Shown here: positions 1-8,824 of the stretch, piece by piece
Numbering within the stretch: the first letter of the stretch is position 1
Layout of the letters: the number at the start of each line of letters is the position of its first letter
Origin: Desulfobacula sp.
GTDB lineage: Bacteria > Desulfobacterota > Desulfobacteria > Desulfobacterales > Desulfobacteraceae
Reading direction: 5' to 3'
DNA: 9,497 nucleotides
Assembly (NCBI RefSeq): GCF_021107415.1
Contig: NZ_JAIOSW010000255.1
Location: 1-9,497, forward strand
Notes under the pieces: model-generated
Database searches by the model: none
What the model saw: only the letters and a program-made list of their open reading frames with translations
What the model was told of the DNA's origin: nothing
Program-made: the position numbers and the translations under genes

Positions 1-116
1 AAACCGGCATCGGCGGTCTTTAAAAGAGGACATTACCTCAAGGAGGAGAAGCCGAACCCCGGCAGCCTTCCGGCTATTATGGCCAAAATAACACTGAAAG
101 GCAAATGTCACGTAAC

Positions 117-139
117 GCCGCAATCGCAGCGATTGCGGC
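117..139. repeat. Perfect inverted repeat (hairpin 1)
   Basis: Left arm gccgcaatcg (117-126), loop cag, right arm cgattgcggc (130-139): a perfect 10-bp stem with a 3-base loop. No T-run follows, so it is not a standard intrinsic terminator by itself. It is the first of three adjacent hairpins upstream of the LutB-LutA-like gene. Its role is unknown; RNA stabilisation, operon processing or a small palindromic element are possible. Confidence 0.8.
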
Positions 140-140
140 C

Positions 141-163
141 CCCAGGCAGCTACGCTGCCTGGG
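141..163. repeat. Perfect inverted repeat (hairpin 2)
   Basis: Left arm cccaggcagc (141-150), loop tac, right arm gctgcctggg (154-163): a perfect 10-bp GC-rich stem with a 3-base loop, one base after hairpin 1. The following bases are A-rich (ataaaaaa), so it would work as an intrinsic terminator only on the minus strand, where those bases read as a T-run lying before the stem, which is the wrong order. It has the same stem and loop size as hairpin 1 but a different sequence. Confidence 0.8.
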
Positions 164-175
164 ATAAAAAAGGTG

Positions 176-201
176 TTGAAAAAGGCTGTCGCCTTTTTCA
201 A
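176..201. terminator. Hairpin 3, possible bidirectional terminator or attenuator
   Basis: Left arm ttgaaaaaggc (176-186), loop tgtc, right arm gcctttttcaa (191-201): a perfect 11-bp stem with a 4-base loop. The inner ggc/gcc pairs are flanked by an A-tract on the left and a T-tract (ttttt) on the right, giving terminator-like geometry on both strands. The GC core is only 3 bp, so strength is doubtful. It lies 24 bases upstream of the ribosome binding site at 226-231, where it could attenuate read-through into the lactate gene or end an upstream transcript. Confidence 0.4.
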
Positions 202-225
202 GCCTGATTTAAAAACCTTTATACG

Positions 226-231
226 AGGAGG
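226..231 (+). promoter_or_regulatory. Ribosome binding site of the LutB-LutA-like gene
   Basis: AGGAGG lies 9 bases before the ATG at 241. This is a near-perfect Shine-Dalgarno sequence at good spacing and fixes the start of the gene downstream. Confidence 0.85.
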
Positions 232-240
232 ATTAAGGCC

Positions 241-2397
241 ATGATCAAAACAGCCCGGGATATGAAATCTTATAAAAAACAGCTTCATCAGGCCCTTGGG
301 GATTCATTTCTACGATCTGCCCTGGATAAGTTTAACACGGTGTATCGTGAGAATCGGTCCAATGTTTACAAAGATATTGATTTCAATGGGATCAGGGATG
401 CCATTGCCCAAAACAAGGATAGCCTGATTCCCTGTTTTGAGGCATTGTTTGAAGAATTCAAGCTCAACGCTGAAAAGGCCGGCACTATAATCCATCGAGC
501 CCGGGATGCCCAGGAGGCCAATGAGATTATTGCCCATATTGCCAGGGAGAACAAGGTTAAAAAGATCATCAAATCCAAGTCCATGACCGCAGAAGAAACC
601 TTTTTAAATGATCATCTGGAAAAACAAGGGTTTGAGGTTACTGAGACCGATTTGGGGGAATGGATCATCCAGCTGAAACATGAAGGTCCTTCCCACATGG
701 TCATGCCGGCCATCCATCTGTCCCGGTACCAGGTGGGGGAACTCTTTGAAAAAGAGACCCGTCAAAGGCTTGATACTGAGAATATCGACAAGCTGGTAAA
801 GGTGGCAAGATTACAGCTTCGCCCTAAATTCCTTGAAGCAGATATGGGGATTTCCGGCGTCAATTTTGCTATTGCTGACTCAGGGACTTTGGGGCTTGTC
901 ACCAATGAAGGCAATATGCGTCTTGTTACAACGCTTCCCAGGGTTCATGTGGCCCTGGTGGGATTTGACAAACTGGTGTCAGATCTTAAGTCTGCCCTGC
1001 GCATTTTAAAACTTTTGCCCAGAAATGCAACCGGTCAGGCCATCACCTCCTATGTGACCTGGATCAAGGGGGCCAACCAGTGTTTGAACACTGAATCTAA
1101 GAAAAAAATTATGCATGTCGTCTTTTTAGACAATGGCCGACTCGCCCTGTCAAAGGATCCGGTGTTTTCCACAAGTCTTCGGTGTATTCGGTGTGGTGCC
1201 TGCGCCAATGTCTGCCCCATTTATTCTAAAGTGGGCGGGCACAAATACGGTCATGTTTATATCGGTGCCATCGGCCTGATTTTAACCTTGTTCTACCATG
1301 GCAAGGATAATGACAAGGCCATCGTGAGAAATTGTATTAACTGCCAGGCCTGCAAGGAAGTCTGCCCCGTGGATATAGATCTGCCCCACCTCATCAAAAA
1401 GACCTATGCACGGGTGATCAAAGAAGAAGGCAAAACTCCGGTTAAAAATTTTCTCATGTCAAAGGTGATGAAGAACCGGAAGGTATTTCATTTTATCCTG
1501 CGAAAGGCCTATTTGGCCCAGCAGCCCCTGACTAGGGGCAAGCCAATGATACGTCATCTGCCCTCTTTTCTGGAGAGAGACCACGGGTTCAGGAGCCTGC
1601 CTGCCATTGCCAAAACCCCGTTGCGAGATCTTTGGCCGGTCCTCAGCCCGAAATTGGAGCACCCATCCCTTAAAATCGCTCTTTTTGCCGGCTGTGCCAT
1701 GGATTTTATCTATCCCGGCCATGGAAAAGCTCTCTTAAAGCTGCTGCAAAAGGCTAATATCCAGGTGGATTTTCCACTGGACCAGACCTGCTGCGGCCTG
1801 CCCGCCATGATGGCAGCAGAAGAAAATACAGCCAAAGAGCTTGCTGTTCAGAACATCAAGGCCTTTGGGGCTGAACAATATGATTATATTCTGACCCTGT
1901 GCGCTTCCTGTGCTTCCCATCTAACTCATAACTACCAAAAAATATTCAGGGAAGCAGGCGGATCTTCTCTGGACCTGAATGGTTTTACTAATAAAATTAT
2001 TGATTTTTCATCCTTTATGGAAAAAGTATATCCGTTTTCCGAAACAAGGCAGAATATTAATACAAAAGTGGCCTATCATGCCCCCTGTCATTTGTGCCGG
2101 GGACTTCATGTGACAGATGAACCCAGAGCCCTGATTCAAAAGGCCGGATATGTATATGTTCCATCAAAGGACGAGGATGTCTGCTGCGGATTCGGGGGGT
2201 CTTATTCAGTAGATTTTCCTGAAATATCTTCAGAAATTCTTAAAAAGAAGCTGGATAATGTTGAGGCATCAGGAGCCGACATTCTGGTAACAGACTGCCC
2301 TGGCTGCATCATGCAATTGAGCGGCGGATTAGACAAGCGGGAAAGCCCTATTAAAGTGCTTCATCTTGTTGAGCTGCTGGCCAAATTTGTGCCCTGA
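241..2397 (+). CDS. LutB-LutA-like fused LUD / iron-sulfur lactate utilisation protein
   Basis: Probable iron-sulfur subunit of a cytoplasmic L-lactate dehydrogenase complex (LutABC/LldEFG type) that oxidises lactate to pyruvate. Seen in the 718 residues: an N-terminal LUD (DUF162) region at about 60-300 with the family-like stretch ADSGTLGLVTNEGN (212-225); two 4Fe-4S motifs, C315-x2-C318-x2-C321-x3-C325-P and C365-x2-C368-x2-C371-x3-C375-P; then a LutA/LldE/HdrB-like cysteine-rich half with two CCG units (C485, C517-C518-G519, C554-x2-C557; C616-x2-C619, C648-C649-G650, C686-x2-C689). All expected cysteines are present. LutB alone is about 470 residues and LutA about 240, so this is a LutB-LutA fusion; proteins of this size and order occur in Desulfovibrio lactate clusters (DVU3033 type, from memory). 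No LutC partner is visible and may lie upstream. A glycolate or other 2-hydroxyacid substrate cannot be excluded. The start is set by AGGAGG at 226. Confidence 0.9.
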   Translation: MIKTARDMKSYKKQLHQALGDSFLRSALDKFNTVYRENRSNVYKDIDFNGIRDAIAQNKDSLIPCFEALFEEFKLNAEKAGTIIHRARDAQEANEIIAHIARENKVKKIIKSKSMTAEETFLNDHLEKQGFEVTETDLGEWIIQLKHEGPSHMVMPAIHLSRYQVGELFEKETRQRLDTENIDKLVKVARLQLRPKFLEADMGISGVNFAIADSGTLGLVTNEGNMRLVTTLPRVHVALVGFDKLVSDLKSALRILKLLPRNATGQAITSYVTWIKGANQCLNTESKKKIMHVVFLDNGRLALSKDPVFSTSLRCIRCGACANVCPIYSKVGGHKYGHVYIGAIGLILTLFYHGKDNDKAIVRNCINCQACKEVCPVDIDLPHLIKKTYARVIKEEGKTPVKNFLMSKVMKNRKVFHFILRKAYLAQQPLTRGKPMIRHLPSFLERDHGFRSLPAIAKTPLRDLWPVLSPKLEHPSLKIALFAGCAMDFIYPGHGKALLKLLQKANIQVDFPLDQTCCGLPAMMAAEENTAKELAVQNIKAFGAEQYDYILTLCASCASHLTHNYQKIFREAGGSSLDLNGFTNKIIDFSSFMEKVYPFSETRQNINTKVAYHAPCHLCRGLHVTDEPRALIQKAGYVYVPSKDEDVCCGFGGSYSVDFPEISSEILKKKLDNVEASGADILVTDCPGCIMQLSGGLDKRESPIKVLHLVELLAKFVP

Positions 2398-2414
2398 TTG
2401 GCTTTGAATTCCTT

Positions 2415-3395
2415 TTAATTATTGACAGAATCCAGACTGTCCAACGCTTCTGTTGCTGCATCAATAAGATCCGGATGCTCAAGTTTAGGAAGCTTTGTCT
2501 GTATCCATTTTTTTGTTTCAAGGTCACCGGCTTCGCCCATTGCATAGAGGATATCTCCCTGTACGGGGATATCTTTTTCATCAAACAGGTCGATCAGGAG
2601 AGGGCAAAGTCTGGCAGCAAGCTTGGGGTCAGTTTCAACAAGTTCCTCTACAATAACCATGGCACCCAGTCTGACAGACCATGTTTCATGGAGCAAAAGT
2701 TTGATAAAGGCATCAAAGATATCACCCTTTTCAATCATCTGCCTGGCAATCCATGAGGCATCTCCTTCTTCAAGGATTGTCTTTAATGTTTTGGCACTCA
2801 ATTGTGCCGGATCACGACTGGTGATCATTTTTATAATTTCTTCTGCATTAACACTTCCGGTCCATCTGAAATCATCATCAAGCATCAGGCAGGGCGCAGA
2901 CATGACCTTATCTTTTTGTGCGGTTTCGGGAAACAGACTGCCGTCAATGATATGGAGGTAAATGTTTTTACAATAGAAAGCCAAAGGTATCACTGTCCTG
3001 ACCACATTGGGGCAGTGGGGGCATTGCAGGGCGATATAAAGTTTTAATTGGACCGGGATGTCTATTTTGTCGAGGGCCTGCCGAATGGGTTCGGAAAGCA
3101 TGGCTTGGCTGCCATTTATTTGTGACAGGGCTTCAAGAAAGGGTTCAAGTTCTTTTTCAAGCGGAAGTGCCGAATAAGTGACATTTTCTTTAAGCAGGAA
3201 ACCGGGCAGTTTTTTTTCTCCTTTTTCAGATTCGATGATCAGCTTTAATGCCACGCTCGATACCTGATCGGTAAAATTTATAAATTGTTTTTCTTCGGCA
3301 TGATCTGTGGTCAGCCGCTTGATTTTGACTTGGTTTTCTATGGATTGATCCCAATTTTGGATCAATGCTGCTGCTTGAGGGTTAAATATTGGCAT
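2415..3395 (-). CDS. AhpF-N-like tandem thioredoxin-fold protein with C-terminal HEAT-like repeats
   Basis: Probable cytoplasmic thiol-disulfide protein; no signal peptide is visible. Residues about 10-195 resemble the N-terminal domain of AhpF. A first degenerate thioredoxin-like fold without an active site (10-100) is followed by a second with C125-P-H-C128-P in the context YIALQCPHCPNVV, like the CHNCPDVV of AhpF, then IDGSLF (150-155) and a probable cis-proline P168 preceded by A167. The residue after it is cysteine (C169), where AhpF has Ala. Residues about 210-325 form helical HEAT-like repeats (for example HETWSVRLGAMVIVEELVE). There is no flavin reductase domain, so the reductant and target are unknown; the HEAT part may dock a partner. 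It begins 13 bases after the GGDEF gene on the same strand and is probably cotranscribed; GAGAG-type bases about 8 upstream of the ATG serve as ribosome binding site. The fold assignment is fairly sure, the function is not. Confidence 0.75.
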   Translation of the reverse strand: MPIFNPQAAALIQNWDQSIENQVKIKRLTTDHAEEKQFINFTDQVSSVALKLIIESEKGEKKLPGFLLKENVTYSALPLEKELEPFLEALSQINGSQAMLSEPIRQALDKIDIPVQLKLYIALQCPHCPNVVRTVIPLAFYCKNIYLHIIDGSLFPETAQKDKVMSAPCLMLDDDFRWTGSVNAEEIIKMITSRDPAQLSAKTLKTILEEGDASWIARQMIEKGDIFDAFIKLLLHETWSVRLGAMVIVEELVETDPKLAARLCPLLIDLFDEKDIPVQGDILYAMGEAGDLETKKWIQTKLPKLEHPDLIDAATEALDSLDSVNN

Positions 3396-3408
3396 GATGG
3401 TTTCTCTC

Positions 3409-5043
3409 TTAATTAATAAATGTTTTTATCGTGTTTCCACCTTGGTCCATGGCAGATGTCAGTGCATCCAGTGCTTTTTTTACCAGGACGGAAAAGCCGG
3501 TATCTGTTTTTGGGACATATGAGGCAATACCGATGCTGACGGTTAGCTTTAACACCTTTGAACCTTTTTCAAATTCATGATCACCAATTTTTTTCCTGAT
3601 TCTTTCCGCCAGCATTCTGGCACCATTTAATGCAGTGTTTGGCAGGACAATTCCAAACTCTTCTTCCCCATACCGGCAGACCACATCTTTGTCTCTGACC
3701 ATGCTTTGAATTAATGCCGCACTGGTGGTGAGGATGGCATCCCCTGTATCATACCCGTGGGTTTCATTAATGGCTTCAAACTGATCAAAATCCAGAATAA
3801 GGATGGATAGAGGGATTTTATATCGTTTTGCCTTTGATGTTTCAGAAGTCAGTTCCTGCTCAAAGCATCGCCGGTTAAAAAGTTTGGTGAGATAATCTTT
3901 TTGTGAGATCATGACGATCCTGTTCTGGGCATCCTCCACTTCCCGGGTGATCTTGGCTTTTTCCAGCGTGCTGTAAATGATGGAAAGAATATTTGTGCTG
4001 GATATTTCTTCTTTTATATAATAGGTAAAGGCGCCTTTTGAGATGGCTTCTGGCCCCTTATGGCCCTTGGGTTTATCCAGAGTGAAAACAACAGGGATAT
4101 CCGACCGCATTCGGTTTAATTTTGAAAGCAGGTCAAATCCGGTTCCATCCAGTAATAAATGATTAGTGAAAATTAAATCAAACTTGTTGCCGGCAATGAG
4201 TTCCAACCCCTGTTCAAGTGTTTTTGCCTGGGATAGGTTGCATTTTATTACGCCTTTTATGAAATGATTGAATATACTGAAATCTTCATCTGATTTTTCA
4301 AGATAGAGAATCCTATAGGCCTGATCAGCAGTCAGGTCCGAAGCATTCTGTGTTAATAGTTTTTTTGTTTTTCCGGGAAAGGCAAAGAGTTTTTTGGAAA
4401 TCTGAGAGATTTTTTCTGTAGAGGTCTTTATAGAGGCAAGGTTTGCCTTGAATTTCGGGGAAACGTCCCGGCTTCGAAGCAATTGATAAATATTGCCATG
4501 GAGACTTCTCAATGGTTGCTGCATCTGGTCTGCTGCAATTGATGAAATATTGACAATCTCTTTTCTTGAGAATTCTTCTTCCATGACAAGTTCATGTTGG
4601 TCAACAATTTTTTTATACACTTTATCCAGTTCATCAATACTCTGGTCAACAGCATTTTTCTGTTTAAACAGTTCAAAGAATATTTTTATTTTTGCCAGGA
4701 TTAATTGTTCATCAAAGGGCTTTACAATATAGTCAATCTGCAGCGCTTTAAAGTCAGTTAAGAAATTTTCAGGCTGGATGGTATCAGTAATGATAAGCAA
4801 GGGAGCATTATGGGTCTTTTTATGGCTGAGCAGCATGGCCCCGATTTTATACATATCAATGTGAGGCAGGGTTTCATCAATGATGACCAGAACGAAAAAA
4901 TGATTGTAAATCAGCTCAAATGCTTTGTTTTCAGAATCTGCTTCAAGAAGTTCTATTCCTGAAATATCTTTCAGGGAATTGGAAATAATGGTTTTGGATT
5001 CTGTTGTTGCCACCACAAGGATTTTATCCTGAATAATGTTCAT
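3409..5043 (-). CDS. Multidomain GGDEF protein with two receiver-like domains, both degenerate
   Basis: Cytoplasmic signalling protein of 544 residues without membrane segments. Order: REC1 (about 6-125) with acceptor-position D56, T86 and K108-P109, but the usual acidic pair after the first strand is replaced (ILVVATTES, residues 8-16). A coiled HisKA-like segment follows (about 135-220); at the phosphohistidine position in IAADQMQQPLRSL there is D172 instead of His, and no ATPase domain follows. REC2 (about 245-365) has N294 in place of the acceptor Asp (LIFTNHLLLDGTGFDLL). The C-terminal GGDEF domain (about 380-544) keeps DYLTKLFNRR, the metal-site D418/D420, N425 and the inhibitory RxxD site (R450-x2-D453), but its signature reads GEEEF (459-463) with the second Gly changed to Glu. 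Diguanylate cyclase activity is therefore uncertain; a c-di-GMP-binding or scaffold role is possible. AAAGGG upstream of the ATG is the likely ribosome binding site. Probably cotranscribed with the thioredoxin-like gene. Confidence 0.88.
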   Translation of the reverse strand: MNIIQDKILVVATTESKTIISNSLKDISGIELLEADSENKAFELIYNHFFVLVIIDETLPHIDMYKIGAMLLSHKKTHNAPLLIITDTIQPENFLTDFKALQIDYIVKPFDEQLILAKIKIFFELFKQKNAVDQSIDELDKVYKKIVDQHELVMEEEFSRKEIVNISSIAADQMQQPLRSLHGNIYQLLRSRDVSPKFKANLASIKTSTEKISQISKKLFAFPGKTKKLLTQNASDLTADQAYRILYLEKSDEDFSIFNHFIKGVIKCNLSQAKTLEQGLELIAGNKFDLIFTNHLLLDGTGFDLLSKLNRMRSDIPVVFTLDKPKGHKGPEAISKGAFTYYIKEEISSTNILSIIYSTLEKAKITREVEDAQNRIVMISQKDYLTKLFNRRCFEQELTSETSKAKRYKIPLSILILDFDQFEAINETHGYDTGDAILTTSAALIQSMVRDKDVVCRYGEEEFGIVLPNTALNGARMLAERIRKKIGDHEFEKGSKVLKLTVSIGIASYVPKTDTGFSVLVKKALDALTSAMDQGGNTIKTFIN

Positions 5044-5185
5044 TGCAGGCCCTTTCTTTTTTATTATTAGGGTTGATTATTATTCTTTATCAGAATCCTG
5101 CTTTTAAATTAAGAGGAAATCATGTAAATTATTGAACCTGGACAAATTTTAACCACTAAACCAGACAAAAAAGCAGGCAAAAAAA
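5044..5185. promoter_or_regulatory. Divergent intergenic promoter region
   Basis: These 142 AT-rich bases separate the minus-strand GGDEF operon from the plus-strand nuclease-helicase gene, so promoters for both must lie here or inside the genes. A candidate plus-strand promoter is TTGAAC (5132-5137), 17 bases, then ACTAAA (5155-5160), with a poor -10. I see no clear minus-strand promoter. A 9-bp inverted repeat, CCTGCTTTT (5097-5105) and AAAAGCAGG (5169-5177), flanks the middle; its right arm overlaps the weak ribosome binding site AAGCAGG (5171-5177) of the helicase gene, 8 bases from its ATG. No transcription-factor site is recognised. Confidence 0.45.
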
Positions 5186-8100
5186 ATGAAATTTATTGCT
5201 GATCTTCATATCCATTCAAAGTATTCAAGGGCCACAGCCAAGAATCTTGATTTTGAGAATCTTTATTATACGGCACAAATAAAAGGGGTCCGGGTTGTCG
5301 GAACCGGGGACTTTACCTTTCCTGCCTGGATTGATGAGATTGAATCCAAGCTTGAAGAGACGGAACCGGGATTGTTCTCTCTGAAAAAAGAGATTGCAAA
5401 GGATATTGATAAAACTATTCCCGAAACTTGCAGGAACCCGGTTCGGTTTATCCTGCAGACGGAAATCAGCAATATTTATAAAAAAGACGACCGGGTGAGA
5501 AAAAATCATAACCTGGTTTATTTTCCTGATATTGCCAGCGTGAAAAAGTTTAACGCAAAGCTTGATTCAATCGGAAACATCAAATCCGACGGACGTCCGA
5601 TACTGGGGCTTGATGCAGCGGATCTGCTTTCCATTATGCTGGATATCAATGATAAAGGTTTTTTTGTGCCGGCTCATATCTGGACCCCCTGGTTTTCCAT
5701 GTTCGGATCAAAATCAGGGTTTGATTCCATTGAAGAGTGTTTTGGTTCATTAAAGGAGCATATTTTTGCCGTTGAGACAGGATTGTCTTCCGATCCTCCC
5801 ATGAACTGGCGTGTCGAAGATCTTGATGATGTCCGCCTGATGTCTAATTCCGATGCCCATTCCCCAGGATATATAGGAAGGAATGCCTCTGTGTTTAATA
5901 CGGATTTGAGTTTTTTTCATATCAGGCAGGCCCTTGAAAAGAATGATCTTGAAAAATACCAGGGCACCCTGGATATGTATCCCCACCAGGGTAAATATCA
6001 TTATGACGGCCACAGAAAATGTAATATCTGTCTGAATCCTGCCACCACTGCCCAAATTGACGGCATCTGTCCCGAATGCGGACGTAAGGTGACCTATGGG
6101 GTGCTGAACAGGGTACAGGAACTTGCCACAAGACCGGAAGGGTATGTACCTGAAAACCGGCATGGATTCAAAAGCATTATTCCCCTTGCCGATATCCTTT
6201 CTGAGATTTTTGAGGTGGGACCCAAAACCAAAAAGGTAGCAGGCTATTATAACAAGGCCATTGAAACCCTGGGACCGGAGCTTGGGATTCTTTTGGATAA
6301 ATCTGCCCAAGAAATAGAAACTGCTAATGTGCCCCTGCTGGCGGAAGCCGTTATGAAGATGCGAACAGGTGATATCAGCATTGATCCGGGCTATGATGGT
6401 GAATATGGGAAAGTAAATATTTTTTCAGTAAAGGAAAAGGAACAGCTGAAAGGAGAAAAATACCTTTTGTTTGACCTGCCTGATAGAAAAGCGGGAAGAA
6501 ATGCGGGGAAAAAGGCTGAAACAAGGGGTAAGAACGTCATTGTAAAAAAGAATTCCAAAAAAAAAGATGGAAAAAAGACTCAGAAAATAAAACAGCCGGT
6601 AAAACCTCAAGATCTTTTAACCGGTCTGAATCCCGAACAAACAAGAGCGGTTGAATCATCTGCCGGGGCCATGGTGATCCAGGCCGGACCCGGTACCGGA
6701 AAAACAAGGACATTGACGGCGAAGATTGCTTATCTTGTTTCAAAAAAAGATGTTGATCCGGGTTCCATCCTTGCTCTGACATTTACCAATAAAGCGGCAA
6801 AACAACTTGAACAGCGAATAGATAAATATATGCCCCGGAAAACAAAGACGGCTGTGCTGGCATCGACCTTTCATTCATTTTGCCTCAGGCTCTTAAAAGA
6901 ATACAAAGGGTTTGATGCTGCCATTGCGGATGATGTGATTCGGATTTCACTGATCAGGGAAGCCATGGGGGGAAATGCCAAAAGAGGGGTGGCAAATAAA
7001 ATGGATCAATTGATTTGCCAATGCAAGCAGAATTTACTCTTCCCTGATGATGATCTTAAAGAAGTCGTAACCAATGATGAATCAGATAGTTTTAAAAAGA
7101 TTTATAGTGCCTGTCTTATCCTCTGCAAAGAACAGAACGTGGTGGATTTTGAAGATCTGATTTTCATGACGGTCAAGATGTTGACCCATGATGAAGAGAT
7201 CCTGTCAAGTGTCCAGAAAAGATATCAATATATTTTTATTGATGAATATCAGGACTTGAATTTTGGCCAGTATGAGCTTGCAAAGCTGATCTCACAGGAT
7301 AATTATATTGTCGTGATTGGTGATCCGGATCAGTCCATATATGGGTTCAGGGGATCGGACAATAAATATTTCAAACGGTTTGCCCATGATCGTCCGGGAT
7401 GTGAAAAGATTATTTTGACTAAAAATTACAGGTCTACGCAGACCATTCTGGATGCTTCTTTTCAAATGATCAGCAAGTCTTTGGAGAATGAAGAAAAATT
7501 CAAGGTTTTTTCAGATGCGGGAACCACCAAAAAACTGATGATCAAGGAGACCGCTACAGAATATGCAGAGGCCGTGGCCATTGGCAAGATGATTGAAAAG
7601 TTTGTGGGTGGAACCTCTTTTTTCTCAATGGATGCCGGCAAAACAGATCTGGACGAGCAAAAAGAGTATTCTTTTGCAGATTTTGCCATTCTTTGTCGAA
7701 CGTCAAGACAGTGCGATACCTTTATCAATATGTTTGAAAAAGAAGGCATTCCCTTTCAGGCAGCAGACAAAAAGAAATTATTTGAAATAGAGGGTATAAA
7801 ACAATTGATTAATGCCTGTAGAATTATGGCGCAAAGTACTGACGTTCCGGATGAGCTTAAAGATTGTGATACTGAGGCATTGTTAAAATTTTTGTGCAAA
7901 AAAGAAGATTTAAGCAAAATTATTAAAGACAATGACAAGGCAGAACAGGCCTTTGAAAAACTTTTATCCATTGCAAGGCTGAACAATGACTTGAAAAGTT
8001 TTCTTAATGCCCTTGCCTTAAACCAGGATCCAGATACCCTGGAGTTTAATGTGGAAAAAGTATCTTTGATGACCATGCATGCGGCCAAAGGGCTTGAATT

Positions 8101-8389
8101 TCCTGTTGTATTTGTTGCAGGGTGTGAACAGGGACTTGTCCCCTTTGCAAAGGATGGTAAAAACATTGATGATCTTGAAGAAGAACGCCGCCTGTTCTAT
8201 GTCGCCATGACAAGGGCCATGGATATTCTTTGTTTGACTTATGCAAAAAAAAGAAGCATATATGGCAAAAGTTTTAAAAGGCAACGGTCTTTTTTTATTG
8301 ATGATATTGAAAAAAAACTGACACAGGTGGAAAAAAGTTTTGTTCACCTGAAAGTAAGGAAAAAAGAGAAACAATTGGAATTATTTTAA
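5186..8389 (+). CDS. EndoQ-like PHP endonuclease fused to UvrD/PcrA-type DNA helicase
   Basis: Probable DNA-repair enzyme. Residues 1-430 resemble endonuclease Q, which nicks DNA 5' of deaminated bases: PHP metal ligands D6-L-H8-I-H10, GTGDF (39-43), H164, E197 and D223-x-H225; zinc finger C279-x2-C282...C295-x2-C298; then a helix-hairpin-like region (about 323-372). A lysine-rich linker (433-477) leads to a superfamily 1A helicase: Q motif LNPEQTRAV (481-489), Walker A GPGTGKT (501-507), motif Ia LTFTNKAA, DEYQD (686-690), GDPDQSIYGFRG (712-723), NYRS (747-750), TMHAAKGLEF (963-972) and EERRLFYVAMTRA (999-1011). All catalytic motifs are intact. About 213 residues separate NYRS from the motif V Thr, somewhat fewer than I recall for PcrA, so subdomain 2B may be reduced. 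The chain ends in QLELF, a beta-clamp-binding motif. It heads a possible operon with the next two genes. Domain calls are firm; the deaminated-base substrate is inferred from the family. Confidence 0.9.
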   Translation: MKFIADLHIHSKYSRATAKNLDFENLYYTAQIKGVRVVGTGDFTFPAWIDEIESKLEETEPGLFSLKKEIAKDIDKTIPETCRNPVRFILQTEISNIYKKDDRVRKNHNLVYFPDIASVKKFNAKLDSIGNIKSDGRPILGLDAADLLSIMLDINDKGFFVPAHIWTPWFSMFGSKSGFDSIEECFGSLKEHIFAVETGLSSDPPMNWRVEDLDDVRLMSNSDAHSPGYIGRNASVFNTDLSFFHIRQALEKNDLEKYQGTLDMYPHQGKYHYDGHRKCNICLNPATTAQIDGICPECGRKVTYGVLNRVQELATRPEGYVPENRHGFKSIIPLADILSEIFEVGPKTKKVAGYYNKAIETLGPELGILLDKSAQEIETANVPLLAEAVMKMRTGDISIDPGYDGEYGKVNIFSVKEKEQLKGEKYLLFDLPDRKAGRNAGKKAETRGKNVIVKKNSKKKDGKKTQKIKQPVKPQDLLTGLNPEQTRAVESSAGAMVIQAGPGTGKTRTLTAKIAYLVSKKDVDPGSILALTFTNKAAKQLEQRIDKYMPRKTKTAVLASTFHSFCLRLLKEYKGFDAAIADDVIRISLIREAMGGNAKRGVANKMDQLICQCKQNLLFPDDDLKEVVTNDESDSFKKIYSACLILCKEQNVVDFEDLIFMTVKMLTHDEEILSSVQKRYQYIFIDEYQDLNFGQYELAKLISQDNYIVVIGDPDQSIYGFRGSDNKYFKRFAHDRPGCEKIILTKNYRSTQTILDASFQMISKSLENEEKFKVFSDAGTTKKLMIKETATEYAEAVAIGKMIEKFVGGTSFFSMDAGKTDLDEQKEYSFADFAILCRTSRQCDTFINMFEKEGIPFQAADKKKLFEIEGIKQLINACRIMAQSTDVPDELKDCDTEALLKFLCKKEDLSKIIKDNDKAEQAFEKLLSIARLNNDLKSFLNALALNQDPDTLEFNVEKVSLMTMHAAKGLEFPVVFVAGCEQGLVPFAKDGKNIDDLEEERRLFYVAMTRAMDILCLTYAKKRSIYGKSFKRQRSFFIDDIEKKLTQVEKSFVHLKVRKKEKQLELF

Positions 8390-8451
8390 CCCGGTTTAGA
8401 TCGGTTAAACTACAACCCCCAGGAAAAATAATGGTAAAACAACGGTAAAAT

Positions 8452-8814
8452 ATGATATATAAAAAGATTGAACTTGAAAATAACCAGACCCTTGTCATAT
8501 CGGATATGTCCAGAAAGATTAGTGCTGATGCCTATGTGGTGATCATGAAGGCAAATATGGAAATAAAGATTGAAAAGCAATTATTTCCCGGCGACATGAT
8601 ATCTGATTTTAAATTTGAAGATATTATAGCAACACTGGGTGATACTGCGACCTATGAATACATGATTGAACGAAATTTTATCATGGCTAAAGCAAAGGAT
8701 GAGGTGTTTGAAACACTTGTTAAAACCTTTCTGGATAACCTGGGCCAATATGTGGCAAACCCGAAGTTTCCGGGAAAACTTGTCCTGAAGGAATACAAAG
8801 ACCAGATAAAATAA
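8452..8814 (+). CDS. Conserved-looking hypothetical protein, 120 residues
   Basis: I do not recognise the family. The product is soluble, has no signal peptide, membrane segment or cysteine, and contains a patterned C-terminal half with TATYEYMIERNFIMAKAKDE (65-84) followed by an amphipathic helix and PKFPGKLVLKEY. Codon use resembles the neighbouring genes and the reading frame is open with in-family spacing, so it is probably real. It starts 62 bases after the nuclease-helicase stop and ends 10 bases before the transglycosylase gene, suggesting cotranscription. The ATG at 8452 lacks a good ribosome binding site; a better one (AGGA at 8421-8424) serves an in-frame ATG at 8431 that stops after five codons, so the start may depend on translational coupling. 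Confidence 0.7.
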   Translation: MIYKKIELENNQTLVISDMSRKISADAYVVIMKANMEIKIEKQLFPGDMISDFKFEDIIATLGDTATYEYMIERNFIMAKAKDEVFETLVKTFLDNLGQYVANPKFPGKLVLKEYKDQIK

Positions 8815-8824
8815 CCTAAGGAAA

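Larger units (their letters stand above)
1..240. other. Upstream region without a convincing gene
   Basis: No recognisable protein is encoded here. Plus-strand frame 1 is open from base 1 to a TGA at 205-207 (68 codons), so the tail of an upstream gene cannot be excluded, but its second half is made of perfect palindromes (117-201) and the translation resembles no family I know. Plus-strand frame 3 reaches a TAA at 21-23, which could equally be the true end of an upstream gene. A minus-strand frame is also open across the region, so openness is weak evidence. The region most likely is the leader or intergenic spacer of the lactate-utilisation operon, carrying three hairpins and a ribosome binding site. 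Confidence 0.4.
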